A DNA stretch of 64,000 nt from Pseudomonas sp. ATCC PTA-122608 (GTDB lineage: Bacteria > Pseudomonadota > Gammaproteobacteria > Pseudomonadales > Pseudomonadaceae): positions 192,966-256,965 of the forward strand of contig NZ_LPNO01000002.1 of assembly GCF_001952855.1 (NCBI RefSeq), in the 5' to 3' direction. Below, in pieces: positions 26,455 through 34,384 of the stretch. Numbering within the stretch: position 1 is the first letter of the stretch; each line of letters starts with the position of its first letter. Below the pieces are notes generated by a model that ran no database searches, was not told where the DNA came from, and worked only from the letters and a program-made list of their open reading frames with translations. A program made the position numbers and the translations under genes.

Positions 26455-26823
26455 TTAGGGTGCACGTTGTAATATCAATACCGCGCCAGATTTTACGCGG
26501 CCTTCATATTCGCCTTCTTTCTGGCGATTCAAATGGGTAATGCCGGTGCCTTCGGCATTCATCAACCAAATACCGTCGGGAGTTGGCGTCCAACTAACAG
26601 GGGCTTCACCCAGCCATTGTCCCGCGCACTCCACATCGCCCCCCAGAGCGTTGGCGTGTTCAACCAGATCCAGCGCACACACCTGCTCTTGCTGGTGCAG
26701 CGTCCAATGCCCGGCCAACTGCGCGGACGTGGGTAAAACCAGACTGCTTGCCATTGCTGTGGCTCCTGCCGACATAAGCAACGCCTGGAGACACCAGGCA
26801 ACTGTACTGCGAAATAGCGTCAT
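26455..26823 (-). CDS. aprI: AprI, periplasmic inhibitor of alkaline protease
   Basis: Predicted 122-residue inhibitor (also called Inh). A signal peptide (about 1-25, ending TAMAS) precedes a small beta-barrel with two cysteines (VCALDL and ECAGQW) placed for the family disulfide. The mature N-terminal residues (SSLVLPTSAQL) form the trunk that blocks the metalloprotease active site in the family. ATG 26823 follows GAAGGTG; a longer in-frame start has no ribosome site. It sits right after aprA and protects the periplasm from leaked protease. Confidence 0.93.
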   Translation of the reverse strand: MTLFRSTVAWCLQALLMSAGATAMASSLVLPTSAQLAGHWTLHQQEQVCALDLVEHANALGGDVECAGQWLGEAPVSWTPTPDGIWLMNAEGTGITHLNRQKEGEYEGRVKSGAVLILQRAP

Positions 26824-26858
26824 CACCTTCGCCCGTTCAAAGGGTGGATGCAAGGGCA

Positions 26859-26884
26859 GAGGGCGGCGCGTGTGCGCCACCCTC
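26859..26884 (-). other. Strong hairpin between aprA and aprI
   Basis: On the coding strand GAGGGTGGCGC, ACAC and GCGCCGCCCTC pair over 11 bp with one G-U. It begins 13 bases after the aprA stop and has no T-run, so it may protect the aprA mRNA 3' end and reduce read-through into aprI. Confidence 0.6.
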
Positions 26885-26897
26885 CTTTACACCTGAA

Positions 26898-28346
26898 TCA
26901 AGCCACGATGTCGCTGACCGCTGCCTGGCCCACGGTGGTGACGAGGAAATCCGCCACGCCGTGACCGGAGAAGTCCACTGCCAATGTGCCCAGGTTGGTA
27001 CCCGAAGCGTAGGACAGCACCGCGTCGCCGGCGTGACCGGTAAACGCGTTGACGAAGGTCAGGCCTGCACCTTTGGTGATGCCGGTGAGGTCGATCTTGT
27101 CCGAACCCGAGGTGAAGTCGAAGATCTTGTCGGCCGCCCCTGGCTTGGAGTCCGAGCTGGCGCCGAACACGAAGGTGTCGTTGCCTGAACCGCCCCACAG
27201 CTGGTCTGCACCGCCGCCGCCGAAGAGGATGTCGTTGCCGGCACCGCCTTTGAGGACGTTGGCTGCTGCGTTACCGATCAACAGGTCGTTACCCGAACCG
27301 CCGATGGCGTTCTCTACGGTCACGCCCTTGGCGATGGAAACGTTGCCCACCAGGCCACCCACGTCGGAGAACGAGGTCTCATTGAGGTTGATCTTCTGGT
27401 TCTGGGTAAAGCCGGAGAAGTCCAGGGTGTCGTTACCGCCACCGTCCCACACCGAGAACACCAGCTTGTCAGCCGATGAAGTGGCGCTGAGGAAATCACG
27501 CCCGGTGTTGGAGTTGAAACCGTAGGTGGTGTCGCCGGCGCGGGTGTTGTAGTTGGCGCCGTAGAGCTTCTGGATCGCGGCGATGTCGTCGATCAGCGGG
27601 CCGGACGAGTAAGCCTCTACCCCGCCTTTGCTGAAGTTCTGGTTGGTGTTGCTCTCGCTCCAGTAACTCATGACGCTGTAGCCGCGCGTGTCCTGTCCAT
27701 AGTCCGCGTCTTTGTACGAAGGGTTGCCGGTCCCGGCGTTGTAGTCGCCAGGGTGGTCCAGGCCCAGGGTGTGGCCGATTTCGTGGGTCAGGGTCTGCCG
27801 GCCATAGTTGTTCAGGTCCGGCGTTTTGTTCGGCGTGTAGCTGTTGTTGGTCAGGTACCAGGAAGTGCCGTCAAGCCCGCTTTCGTTGTACTTGGCGTTG
27901 GTGCCTGGCAGGTAGGCAAAGGCCGCTGCGCCGTCCTGGCCGCCGCTGTAGTTGCCGAAGGTCATGTGGAAGTCACCGCCCGAGGCTTTCTCGGTGAAGG
28001 TGACATTGGCCACATCAGCCCAGGATTGCATGGCCAGTACGGCCTGTGCTTTCTGCTGGGTGTTGAACTGGCTGAACCCGGTGATCCCATGTTTGTTCAT
28101 GGTCGAGTTGGAAGCCGACGTCAGGAAGGTGTAGGTAAGATCGATCTTGCCATTGCCGTCCACGTCGCGGTACGCGGCGTTCTCACGCAGCAGGTGGTCA
28201 GCGGCCTGGTCAACGGTGAACGAAGGTTTGCCATTGACCGTGAGGTTGCCGCCGCGGTCGTATTGATGGCTAAAGCTATCGATTTGCGTATAAGCGGTAC
28301 TTGCTTGAGCCGCCGATACAATAGCTTTGTCTTTTACTTTTGACAT
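26898..28346 (-). CDS. aprA: AprA (AprX), secreted alkaline zinc metalloprotease
   Basis: Predicted 482-residue serralysin-family (M10B) protease, the heat-stable casein-degrading enzyme of fluorescent pseudomonads. Zinc ligands H188, H192 and H198 with catalytic E189 lie in [11 protein letters not shown], and the Met-turn is SVMSY (M226, Y228). Calcium-binding RTX repeats (GGSGND, GGAGND, GGGGAD, GGSGND) span about 375-430. The C-terminus (SDIVA, preceded by DFLV) matches the type I export signal. There is no signal peptide; the first 15-20 residues are a propeptide. I start it at ATG 28346, preceded by AAGGAAG. It heads the cluster and has the long AT-rich promoter region. Confidence 0.97.
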   Translation of the reverse strand: MSKVKDKAIVSAAQASTAYTQIDSFSHQYDRGGNLTVNGKPSFTVDQAADHLLRENAAYRDVDGNGKIDLTYTFLTSASNSTMNKHGITGFSQFNTQQKAQAVLAMQSWADVANVTFTEKASGGDFHMTFGNYSGGQDGAAAFAYLPGTNAKYNESGLDGTSWYLTNNSYTPNKTPDLNNYGRQTLTHEIGHTLGLDHPGDYNAGTGNPSYKDADYGQDTRGYSVMSYWSESNTNQNFSKGGVEAYSSGPLIDDIAAIQKLYGANYNTRAGDTTYGFNSNTGRDFLSATSSADKLVFSVWDGGGNDTLDFSGFTQNQKINLNETSFSDVGGLVGNVSIAKGVTVENAIGGSGNDLLIGNAAANVLKGGAGNDILFGGGGADQLWGGSGNDTFVFGASSDSKPGAADKIFDFTSGSDKIDLTGITKGAGLTFVNAFTGHAGDAVLSYASGTNLGTLAVDFSGHGVADFLVTTVGQAAVSDIVA

Positions 28347-28352
28347 AAACGT

Positions 28353-28362
28353 ACTTCCTTGT
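28353..28362 (-). promoter_or_regulatory. RsmA/E-type site over the aprA ribosome site
   Basis: The coding-strand leader reads ACAAGGAAGT six bases before the aprA ATG, a full match to A/U-CANGGANG-U/A. Gac/Rsm control of aprA translation is established in related pseudomonads, so this is the likely binding site. Confidence 0.7.
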
Positions 28363-28710
28363 TTGCAAGTGGAACAGTTTTTGTCCGACCGGACCCACTC
28401 TGGCGAGTAAGTTCGATCACTCGCCCCTTTTGAAGGCGAAAGAAAACTGACACAACCTGAAATCATTCGTCCAGCGGTTTTTATCCAAGGAAAAAGTTGG
28501 GCTGACGAACAAAACCTGCAAACATTGGCAAATAGCGCCTTATAAAATTCCAGCTATTTAAATATTAAATACTCCTAAAGACATTTAATGAGGAATGGAT
28601 CCAAAGTATTGCTTGAGGTGCACTAAGAAAGTGTCACCGTGTCATTGTTAGTATTGAATGGCCACTACTTAAGTGCTTGTCCCGTATTACCGGGACAAGA
28701 CTTAGTTTAT
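28363..28710. promoter_or_regulatory. aprA upstream region
   Basis: About 350 bp without a gene, clearly more A+T-rich than its surroundings, and the only plausible place for the promoter of the exoprotein block. A palindrome (GGCGAGT / ACTCGCC, 28402-28425) lies in the transcribed leader. A second hairpin (CTTGTCCCG / CGGGACAAG, 28676-28699) lies just past the peptidase gene stop and has T-rich sequence on the plus side. I could not identify -10/-35 boxes with confidence. Confidence 0.5.
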
Positions 28711-29811
28711 TTATTGCGCGCGCCAGCCTGTTTGACGCAATGCTTGCAGGAGTGTTTGCGAATCCAGCCCCGGCACTCGCACACCGTCGTCGGTGAGCAT
28801 ATCTTCCCCGGCCACTATCGCATTAATGATCGCTTCCTCGACCGCCTCCGCCGCCGCGCTGAACAAGGGCGAAATATGGTCGTTATTGACCATGTGCAGC
28901 GACGTGCTAAGGGGCAAGCCCTTGCGCCCGTAGTCGGCCACCGGCAAATCCTGATTGCCGGTGGCAAACGCGAGGAACAGGTCCCCGCTGGAGTCCTCGG
29001 TACCGCCGCCCGTGCGCGCAATGCCGATGGACGCCCGTTGGGCCAGGCGCTGGCACTGATGGGGCAACAATGGCGCATCGGTGGCGATGATCACCACGAT
29101 GGAGCCCATGCCGGGCGTACCGCGGTCAGCAAACGGTGACGGGATTTCCATCAGTTGCCGACCTACGGGGTAGCCGTCCACCCGCAATTCCTGCCGCTTG
29201 CCATGGTTGGCCTGCACCAGCACACCGACGGTCCAGCCACCCTGCTCCGCCGACAAGCGCCGCGAGGCCGTGCCAATCCCGCCCTTGAACTCATGGCAGA
29301 TCATTCCGGTGCCGCCGCCCACGGCGCCCTCCGCCACGGGGCCGGATTCGGCGTTGGCCAACGCCTCGCGCACATGCTCCGGGCCGACATGCTGGCCCCA
29401 GATGTCGTTGAGTAACCCGTCGTAGGTCTCCATCACCACCGGCATGCACCAGTACACCGCCGGGTCTGCCAGGCTTTCGCGCTCCAGGGCGATCAGGGTG
29501 TCGCGTACCACGCCGATGCTGTGAGTGTTGGTGATCGCCAGTGGCGTGGTCAGCAGGCCCGATTCACTGATCCACTCAAGCCCCGTGGCGTCGCCATTGC
29601 CGTTGAGTACGTGGTAGCCGGCAAAACACGGCTGATACCGCGCGGCACCGGCCCGGGGCTGGATCGCCGTGACGCCGGTCCGTACCTGTTTGCCATTGAT
29701 GCGGGTCTTGATCGTGCTGTGGCCGACCCGAACCCCTGGAACGTCGGTGATGGCATTCAACTCACCGGGCGTGCCCAGCCCCAACGTGATGCCCAATTGA
29801 CGTGCGCGCAT
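28711..29811 (-). CDS. P1-family (DmpA-like) aminopeptidase
   Basis: Predicted 366-residue N-terminal-nucleophile hydrolase of the S58/DmpA family. These self-cleave into two chains and remove D- or beta-amino acids from small peptides. The autocleavage point and nucleophile fit S237 in PGMGSIVVIIATDAP. Other family signatures are ITDVPGVRVGHSTI at the start and GGGTGMICHEFKGGIG (about 166-181). I choose ATG 29811 because AAGGAG lies five bases upstream; a GTG six bases earlier overlaps that site. It lies nine bases after an amino acid permease gene, suggesting uptake and hydrolysis of one substrate. Confidence 0.9.
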   Translation of the reverse strand: MRARQLGITLGLGTPGELNAITDVPGVRVGHSTIKTRINGKQVRTGVTAIQPRAGAARYQPCFAGYHVLNGNGDATGLEWISESGLLTTPLAITNTHSIGVVRDTLIALERESLADPAVYWCMPVVMETYDGLLNDIWGQHVGPEHVREALANAESGPVAEGAVGGGTGMICHEFKGGIGTASRRLSAEQGGWTVGVLVQANHGKRQELRVDGYPVGRQLMEIPSPFADRGTPGMGSIVVIIATDAPLLPHQCQRLAQRASIGIARTGGGTEDSSGDLFLAFATGNQDLPVADYGRKGLPLSTSLHMVNNDHISPLFSAAAEAVEEAIINAIVAGEDMLTDDGVRVPGLDSQTLLQALRQTGWRAQ

Positions 29812-29820
29812 AACCACTCC

Positions 29821-31185
29821 TTACAATTTCTGAAACGCCGGACTCAACCGGCCACTGATGCAATACAGGATCACCGACAGTGCCAACAGGCCGATGATAA
29901 TCATGATGTCCCGAACCGAAGCGGCCATCGCCAGGGTTACCAACAGGTAGCCGGCCCCGAGTACCGCCAGCAATGCCGGCACTGGCCACAACGGCATGCG
30001 ATACGGATGCTCGCGGTCACGCAGCAACACCCGGCTCATCAACGCGCTCAACGCCACGATCAGGTACACCAGCATGATCAGCAGCACGCTGAAGGACGTC
30101 AGGTCCGCCAGGTTCGAGCTGAAGCTGAGCAACGCCGAAGGGATTGCCAGGAACAGCGTAGCCAACCACGGTGAATCCCAGCGCGGATGAATCCGGGTGA
30201 AGAGTTTATTGATGGTTGGCGTCCACAGCGCGTCGCGGCCGCTGCTGAACACTACCCGACCAATCTGAATAACGATGGCGACAATCGCATTGAACACTGA
30301 CAGGAAAATCCCGGCACTCACCAACCGTGACAGGGTTTCATTGCCGTGGCTGGTCAGCAGGTAGCCGATCGGGTCGGGGCTGCTGATCATCGCGCTGAGG
30401 GATGGCGCACCGATCAACAACGCGGTGATCGGCACCAGTTCGATAACCACCACCAGGCCCAGGGACCACAACACCGCCTTGTGCACGCCCTTGCCGCCGC
30501 ACTTCATGTCTTCCGCCAGCAACACTGCAGGGCCATAGCCATTGAAGGAGAACAGGCCAATGCCCACTGCGCCGATCACCAGCGCCCAGGGCGCCAGGTG
30601 CAGCACGCCGTTTTCGACGATTTGCGGTTGCAGCAGCACGCTGACCGGCTGCACCGGGTTGCCGAAGCCGATAAACACGATCACCAGCAACGCCGCCACT
30701 TCCAACAGCAGGCAGGTGCCGGTGATCCAGGCATTCAGCTTGATATTCAGAATGCCCAGGGCGTAGCTGCACACCACGATGACCAGGGCCACGGTTTGCG
30801 AGTCGAATTTTGTGCCGAGGGCGTTATTCAGGTAAGTCGCCGCCCCGGTGGCCAGCACCGGCGGGATAAACAGCAACATCACCAATACCGTGAGGAACGT
30901 CGCATAACCGGCCATGCCGCCGAACACCCGCTTGGCGTACACGTACTCACCGCCAGCACTGTTGTGGGCGCGGCCGAGTTCGGCGTAGCAAAAGGCGAAC
31001 ATCAGCGCGAGCAACGCGGCCATCACAAAGGCCAGGAACACCCCGCTGCCGGCCTGCTGGATGGCAAAGGGCGCAATCACGAACACTGAACTGGCTGGGG
31101 TCACCGCCGAGACGGTGATGGCCACCACGTCGAACACACTCAAGGTGGGTTTCAGCACGCCGTCGGGCGTGGAAGGAGCACTCAT
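29821..31185 (-). CDS. APC-family amino acid/polyamine permease
   Basis: Predicted 454-residue inner-membrane transporter with about 12 hydrophobic segments from residue 12 to the end. The first segment has the family pattern VVAITVSAVTPASSVF, and the third region has ELGRAHNSAGGEYVYAKRVFG, typical of the APC superfamily. ATG 31185 is preceded by AGAGGATAA. It is the first gene of a two-gene operon with the P1 peptidase and is divergent from a LuxR-type regulator. The substrate is not predictable from sequence; context suggests amino acids or small peptides related to the peptidase. Confidence 0.92.
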   Translation of the reverse strand: MSAPSTPDGVLKPTLSVFDVVAITVSAVTPASSVFVIAPFAIQQAGSGVFLAFVMAALLALMFAFCYAELGRAHNSAGGEYVYAKRVFGGMAGYATFLTVLVMLLFIPPVLATGAATYLNNALGTKFDSQTVALVIVVCSYALGILNIKLNAWITGTCLLLEVAALLVIVFIGFGNPVQPVSVLLQPQIVENGVLHLAPWALVIGAVGIGLFSFNGYGPAVLLAEDMKCGGKGVHKAVLWSLGLVVVIELVPITALLIGAPSLSAMISSPDPIGYLLTSHGNETLSRLVSAGIFLSVFNAIVAIVIQIGRVVFSSGRDALWTPTINKLFTRIHPRWDSPWLATLFLAIPSALLSFSSNLADLTSFSVLLIMLVYLIVALSALMSRVLLRDREHPYRMPLWPVPALLAVLGAGYLLVTLAMAASVRDIMIIIGLLALSVILYCISGRLSPAFQKL

Positions 31186-31302
31186 ATCGTTATCCTCTTG
31201 ATTGTTCTTGGTTTGAGGCAGAAACGAAAAGGTGGAGCGGCGCGGGGTATGTTCCCCGCTGACTGACGGCAAACTTAAACGCTGCGGGTAAGGCGGCCAA
31301 TT

Positions 31303-31325
31303 CCCCTATTGGAGTACTCCCCTTG
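31303..31325. promoter_or_regulatory. Palindromic candidate operator for the LuxR regulator
   Basis: GGAGTACTCC (31311-31320) is a perfect 10-bp palindrome within CCCCTATTGGAGTACTCCCC, in the 197-bp space between the divergent permease and regulator genes. Position and symmetry suit a dimeric LuxR-type protein; there is no other support. Confidence 0.35.
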
Positions 31326-31382
31326 ACGGCAACCGGCAAAAGTCGAACCCTTGCGGCCTGAATCCTTTGCGTGGAGCTGCAC

Positions 31383-32177
31383 ATGAGCCTGTTCAGTGAA
31401 GTCGGCATGCACGCAGGCCTGGGCCGCACCGTCGCACAAATCGGCACCGGGCGTTTCTGGAAACAACTGGTGCTGTTGTTGCACCAATGCGTGCCCTTCG
31501 ACAATGCCCTGGCGATCTTCTACCCCGCCGACGGCCCGCCCCAGGCGCTGGAGGAGTACGACGCGCAACCGAGTAGCAAGCCAGCGTCGATGCTGGTTTA
31601 CCTCAATGGCTTGTACTTGCTGGACCCGTTTTTCCAGGCCTGCCGAGAAGGCTATGCCAGTGGCGTGTACCGCCTTGAAGAAGTGGCGCCGGATCATTTT
31701 CGCCAGAGTGAGTACTTCCTCAACTACTTCCACGACAACGTGCTGGAAGACGAGGTGCAGTTCATCCTGCAATTACCGGGTACGGGGACGTTGTCGCTGT
31801 CGTTGGGGATGCAGCGGTTGTTTACCGGCGAGGAAACCGGGTTGATGACCACGCTGGCGGCCTGGGTGTTGCCGTTGATGCAGCAGCATTGGCAGCAGAG
31901 CACACAGCGGGTGGCCGCGCCTGCCGAGATGGCCAGCCAGATCCGGGATGCGCTGAGTCATTTTGGCTGTGGGGTGTTGTCGGAGCGGGAGTTGGAAATT
32001 GCGCGGTTGGTGTTGCGTGGGTTTTCGTCAAAAGCCATGGCTGAACGGCTGAATATCTCGCCGGATACGGTCAAGGTTCATCGTCGGCACCTGTATGCCA
32101 AGCTTGATATCTCGTCGCAACCGGAGTTGTTTTCGTTGTTTATCCAGTCGTTGGGGCATGACTTGGAGAATCCTTAA
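31383..32177 (+). CDS. LuxR-family transcriptional regulator
   Basis: Predicted 264-residue regulator. The first 190 residues have no receiver aspartate and no autoinducer-binding signature, so they are probably another sensing domain. The C-terminal helix-turn-helix starts at LSERELEIARLVLRG and runs through SPDTVKVHRRHLYAKLDI. ATG 31383 has GGAG seven bases upstream; a GTG at 31371 would include that site. It is divergent from the permease-peptidase operon and is its probable regulator. Confidence 0.88.
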   Translation: MSLFSEVGMHAGLGRTVAQIGTGRFWKQLVLLLHQCVPFDNALAIFYPADGPPQALEEYDAQPSSKPASMLVYLNGLYLLDPFFQACREGYASGVYRLEEVAPDHFRQSEYFLNYFHDNVLEDEVQFILQLPGTGTLSLSLGMQRLFTGEETGLMTTLAAWVLPLMQQHWQQSTQRVAAPAEMASQIRDALSHFGCGVLSERELEIARLVLRGFSSKAMAERLNISPDTVKVHRRHLYAKLDISSQPELFSLFIQSLGHDLENP

Positions 32178-32185
32178 TTCCGCGG

Positions 32186-32323
32186 TGTGGCTACGCAGCC
32201 TCGCTGGGGCTCGACAGCTGCTACGGAGGTGAGATCGCGGCGTAGCCACCAAACATCCCAAAGCGAATCACGCCCCCACCTCACGGCGTAGCAGCTGTCG
32301 AGCCCCAGCGAGGCTGCGTGAGG
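32186..32323. repeat. REP copies flanking the RAYT gene
   Basis: Two arms of one family, inverted to each other: GCTACGCAGCCTCGCTGGGG with CTCGACAGCTGCTAC at 32190-32224, and its complement at 32288-32319. They lie directly beyond the 3' end of the RAYT gene, the usual position for the REPs such a transposase recognises. Confidence 0.8.
32244..32265. repeat. 22-bp copy of the RAYT gene 3' end
   Basis: AGCCACCAAACATCCCAAAGCG at this place is repeated exactly, in the same orientation, at 32331-32352, where it forms the last codons of the RAYT gene. The two copies are 87 bp apart and enclose one REP arm. Confidence 0.85.
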
Positions 32324-32326
32324 CCC

Positions 32327-32785
32327 TCAAAGCCACCAAACATCCCAAAGCGGATAATCATGCACGCGCCTCACCAACCCCGCGCGAATCGGATTACACA
32401 CCACGTAACGGGCGAAATCCTTCAAATCCTCCTCACGCCGAACACCCCTATCGTGATACCCCTTCTGCCAAAGCCGGCCCCTGCGCCCAAGCGTACGATT
32501 GACCGTCAAACTGCTGCGGGATTTTATCCGGCACATCAACTCGGCCAACGACTTGTCACGCAGTTGAACCAGCCAGTGAAGATGATCCGGCATCACCACA
32601 AACGCGAGTGAGTTCGCCCATTGATCTTCATGGGCCTGCCGAAATTCCCTTACGAGCAACCGCCCGAGCCGCCAATCACTGAAGATCGGCAAACGCCGGT
32701 CGACCACAGCGGTCAACAGGTACACCCCGCCAACCTCTGAGGCCCTTCCAATCCGCAATCGTCCAGACTTGTTTGATACAGGCAT
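32327..32785 (-). CDS. REP-associated tyrosine transposase (RAYT)
   Basis: Predicted 152-residue HUH-type single-strand DNA transposase of the Y1/RAYT group. The metal-binding HxH is in PDHLHWLV (about 74-81), and the candidate catalytic tyrosine is in KGYHDRG (about 114). The typical ending DFARYVVCNPIRAGLV follows. ATG 32785 has GGAGGCAAGG upstream; a longer frame has none. RAYTs are domesticated single-copy genes thought to move REP elements. The flanking REPs and the right half of the REP at 13.7 kb share the CTCGACAGCT core, so this may be their source. Confidence 0.93.
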   Translation of the reverse strand: MPVSNKSGRLRIGRASEVGGVYLLTAVVDRRLPIFSDWRLGRLLVREFRQAHEDQWANSLAFVVMPDHLHWLVQLRDKSLAELMCRIKSRSSLTVNRTLGRRGRLWQKGYHDRGVRREEDLKDFARYVVCNPIRAGLVRRVHDYPLWDVWWL

Positions 32786-32875
32786 TCCTTGCCTCCAAAT
32801 CAACATTAGGAGGCGAGGAATTTAGAAGGAGCAGGGCCTGAAAGCAGTCATTGATGAGCCACCAAATATTACCCA

Positions 32876-33955
32876 TCAACGCCCGGTACGAATGGTGTTC
32901 CACACCCGCGTACGAATCCGGTCGATGTTCAGCGGCATCGCTTCCAGGGCAAACAACTTGCCCATCATTTCCGGGCTTGGGTACACCTTGGTGTCGCTCT
33001 TGATCGCCGGGTCCACCAGACTATCGGCCGCAGAGTTGCCGTTGGCGTAGTGCACGTAGTTGGTGATGCTGGCCATGACTTCCGGGCGCAGCAGGTAGTT
33101 CATGAACGCATAGCCGGCTTTTTCATCCGGGGCATCAGCGGGCATGGCGACCATGTCGAACCAGATGGCGGCGCCTTCCTTGGGAATGTTGTAGCCGATG
33201 TTCACACCGTTCTTGGCTTCCTTGGCACGGCTTTCGGCCTGGAGGATGTCGCCGGAGAAGCCGACGGCCACGCAGATGTCGCCGTTGGCCAGGTCGGCGG
33301 TGTATTTCGATGAGTGGAAGTACGCCACATACGGCCGTACTTTCATCAGCAGGTCCTCGGCCTTTTTGTAGTCTTCCGCCTTCTTGCTGTGGTGCGGCAG
33401 GCCCAGGTAGTTGAGCGCCGCTGGCAGCAGCTCCGGGCCGTTGTCGAGGATCGCCACGCCGCATTTCTGCAGTTTCTGCATGTTCTCGGGCTTGAAGATC
33501 AGGTCCCAGGAATCCACCGGGGCGTTGTCGCCGAGTACCGCCTTGACCTTGTCGATGTTGTAGCCGATGCCGGTGCTGCCCCACAGGTACGGGAAACCGT
33601 GGGCGTTGCCCGGGTCGTTGTTTTCCAGGGCCTTGAGCAGCACCGGGTTGAGGTTCTTCCAGTTGGGCAACTGGCTCTTGTCGAGCTTCTTCAACGCCCC
33701 GCCCTGGATCTGCCGGGCCATGAAGTGGTTGGAGGGGAACACCACGTCGTAGCCGGATTTGCCGGTCATCAACTTGCCGTCGAGGGTTTCGTTGCTGTCG
33801 TACACGTCGTAGGTGAAGCCGATCCCGGTTTCTTTCTGGAAATTCTTGGTGGTGTCGGGGGCGATATAGTCCGACCAGTTGTAGATCTTCACCGTCTCGG
33901 CGGCTTGGCTGAGGGTGGCGACAAATACCAGCGGCAACAGGGCAATGGGTCTCAT
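32876..33955 (-). CDS. Polyamine ABC transporter substrate-binding protein
   Basis: Predicted 359-residue periplasmic binding protein of the PotF/SpuD group. A signal peptide (about 1-18, ending SQA) is followed by VKIYNWSDYIAPDTT, the family hallmark. WGSTGIGYNIDKV and the aromatic/acidic pocket segments DSNETLDGKL, SWDLIF and NGDICVAVGFSGD follow. It binds putrescine, spermidine or a related amine in the family. No permease or ATPase genes are adjacent, so it must use a transporter encoded elsewhere. The neighbours (cupin, FAD amine oxidoreductase, SnoaL-AraC regulator) fit polyamine catabolism. Confidence 0.93.
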   Translation of the reverse strand: MRPIALLPLVFVATLSQAAETVKIYNWSDYIAPDTTKNFQKETGIGFTYDVYDSNETLDGKLMTGKSGYDVVFPSNHFMARQIQGGALKKLDKSQLPNWKNLNPVLLKALENNDPGNAHGFPYLWGSTGIGYNIDKVKAVLGDNAPVDSWDLIFKPENMQKLQKCGVAILDNGPELLPAALNYLGLPHHSKKAEDYKKAEDLLMKVRPYVAYFHSSKYTADLANGDICVAVGFSGDILQAESRAKEAKNGVNIGYNIPKEGAAIWFDMVAMPADAPDEKAGYAFMNYLLRPEVMASITNYVHYANGNSAADSLVDPAIKSDTKVYPSPEMMGKLFALEAMPLNIDRIRTRVWNTIRTGR

Positions 33956-34015
33956 GGTTCGATTTCCTGGCGGTTTTAGGGCTGTTTTTATGGCAGGCGA
34001 TCAAAGATCAAAGAA

Positions 34016-34363
34016 TCAGAGGATCAGTACATAGGTCTTGCGCACGGTTTCCTGGATATCCCAGATACCCGTGCTGTTGGCCGGCAACATCAGTGCGTCG
34101 CCGGCTTCTATGTGGAGCATTTCTCCGTTGTCGGGGGTGAAGGTGCAGCGTCCCTGGATAAAGTGGCAAAACTCCTGGGCTTTGATCTGCCGGCGCCAGC
34201 GCCCGGGCGTGCATTCCCAGATGCCGGTTTCGACGCCGTCGCTACGCTCCACGCTCAAGGTCGAGGCCACCGCCACCGGTGTGCCCAGTGGCGCGGCAAC
34301 GGGGGAAGAGTCCGGTAAATGGGCGCTGAGTGTGTCTTTGAACTGGGTAATGCTCATGTTCAT
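34016..34363 (-). CDS. Small cupin-domain protein
   Basis: Predicted 115-residue single cupin of the DUF861/EutQ-like sort. The core reads GIWECTPGRWRR, then FCHFIQGRCTFTPDNGE and EAGDALMLPANSTGIWDI. These small cupins commonly accompany polyamine or gamma-glutamyl amine oxidoreductases. ATG 34363 is adopted; ATG 34357 has slightly better ribosome-site spacing. It lies 21 bp after the oxidoreductase gene and is probably co-transcribed with it. The precise reaction is unknown. Confidence 0.85.
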   Translation of the reverse strand: MNMSITQFKDTLSAHLPDSSPVAAPLGTPVAVASTLSVERSDGVETGIWECTPGRWRRQIKAQEFCHFIQGRCTFTPDNGEMLHIEAGDALMLPANSTGIWDIQETVRKTYVLIL

Positions 34364-34384
34364 ACCTGTGGTGATTGAAACGAC

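Noticed and set aside
26859..26884. Rho-independent terminator after aprA
   Set aside because: The stem is strong but there is no T-run, so I list it as a hairpin only.
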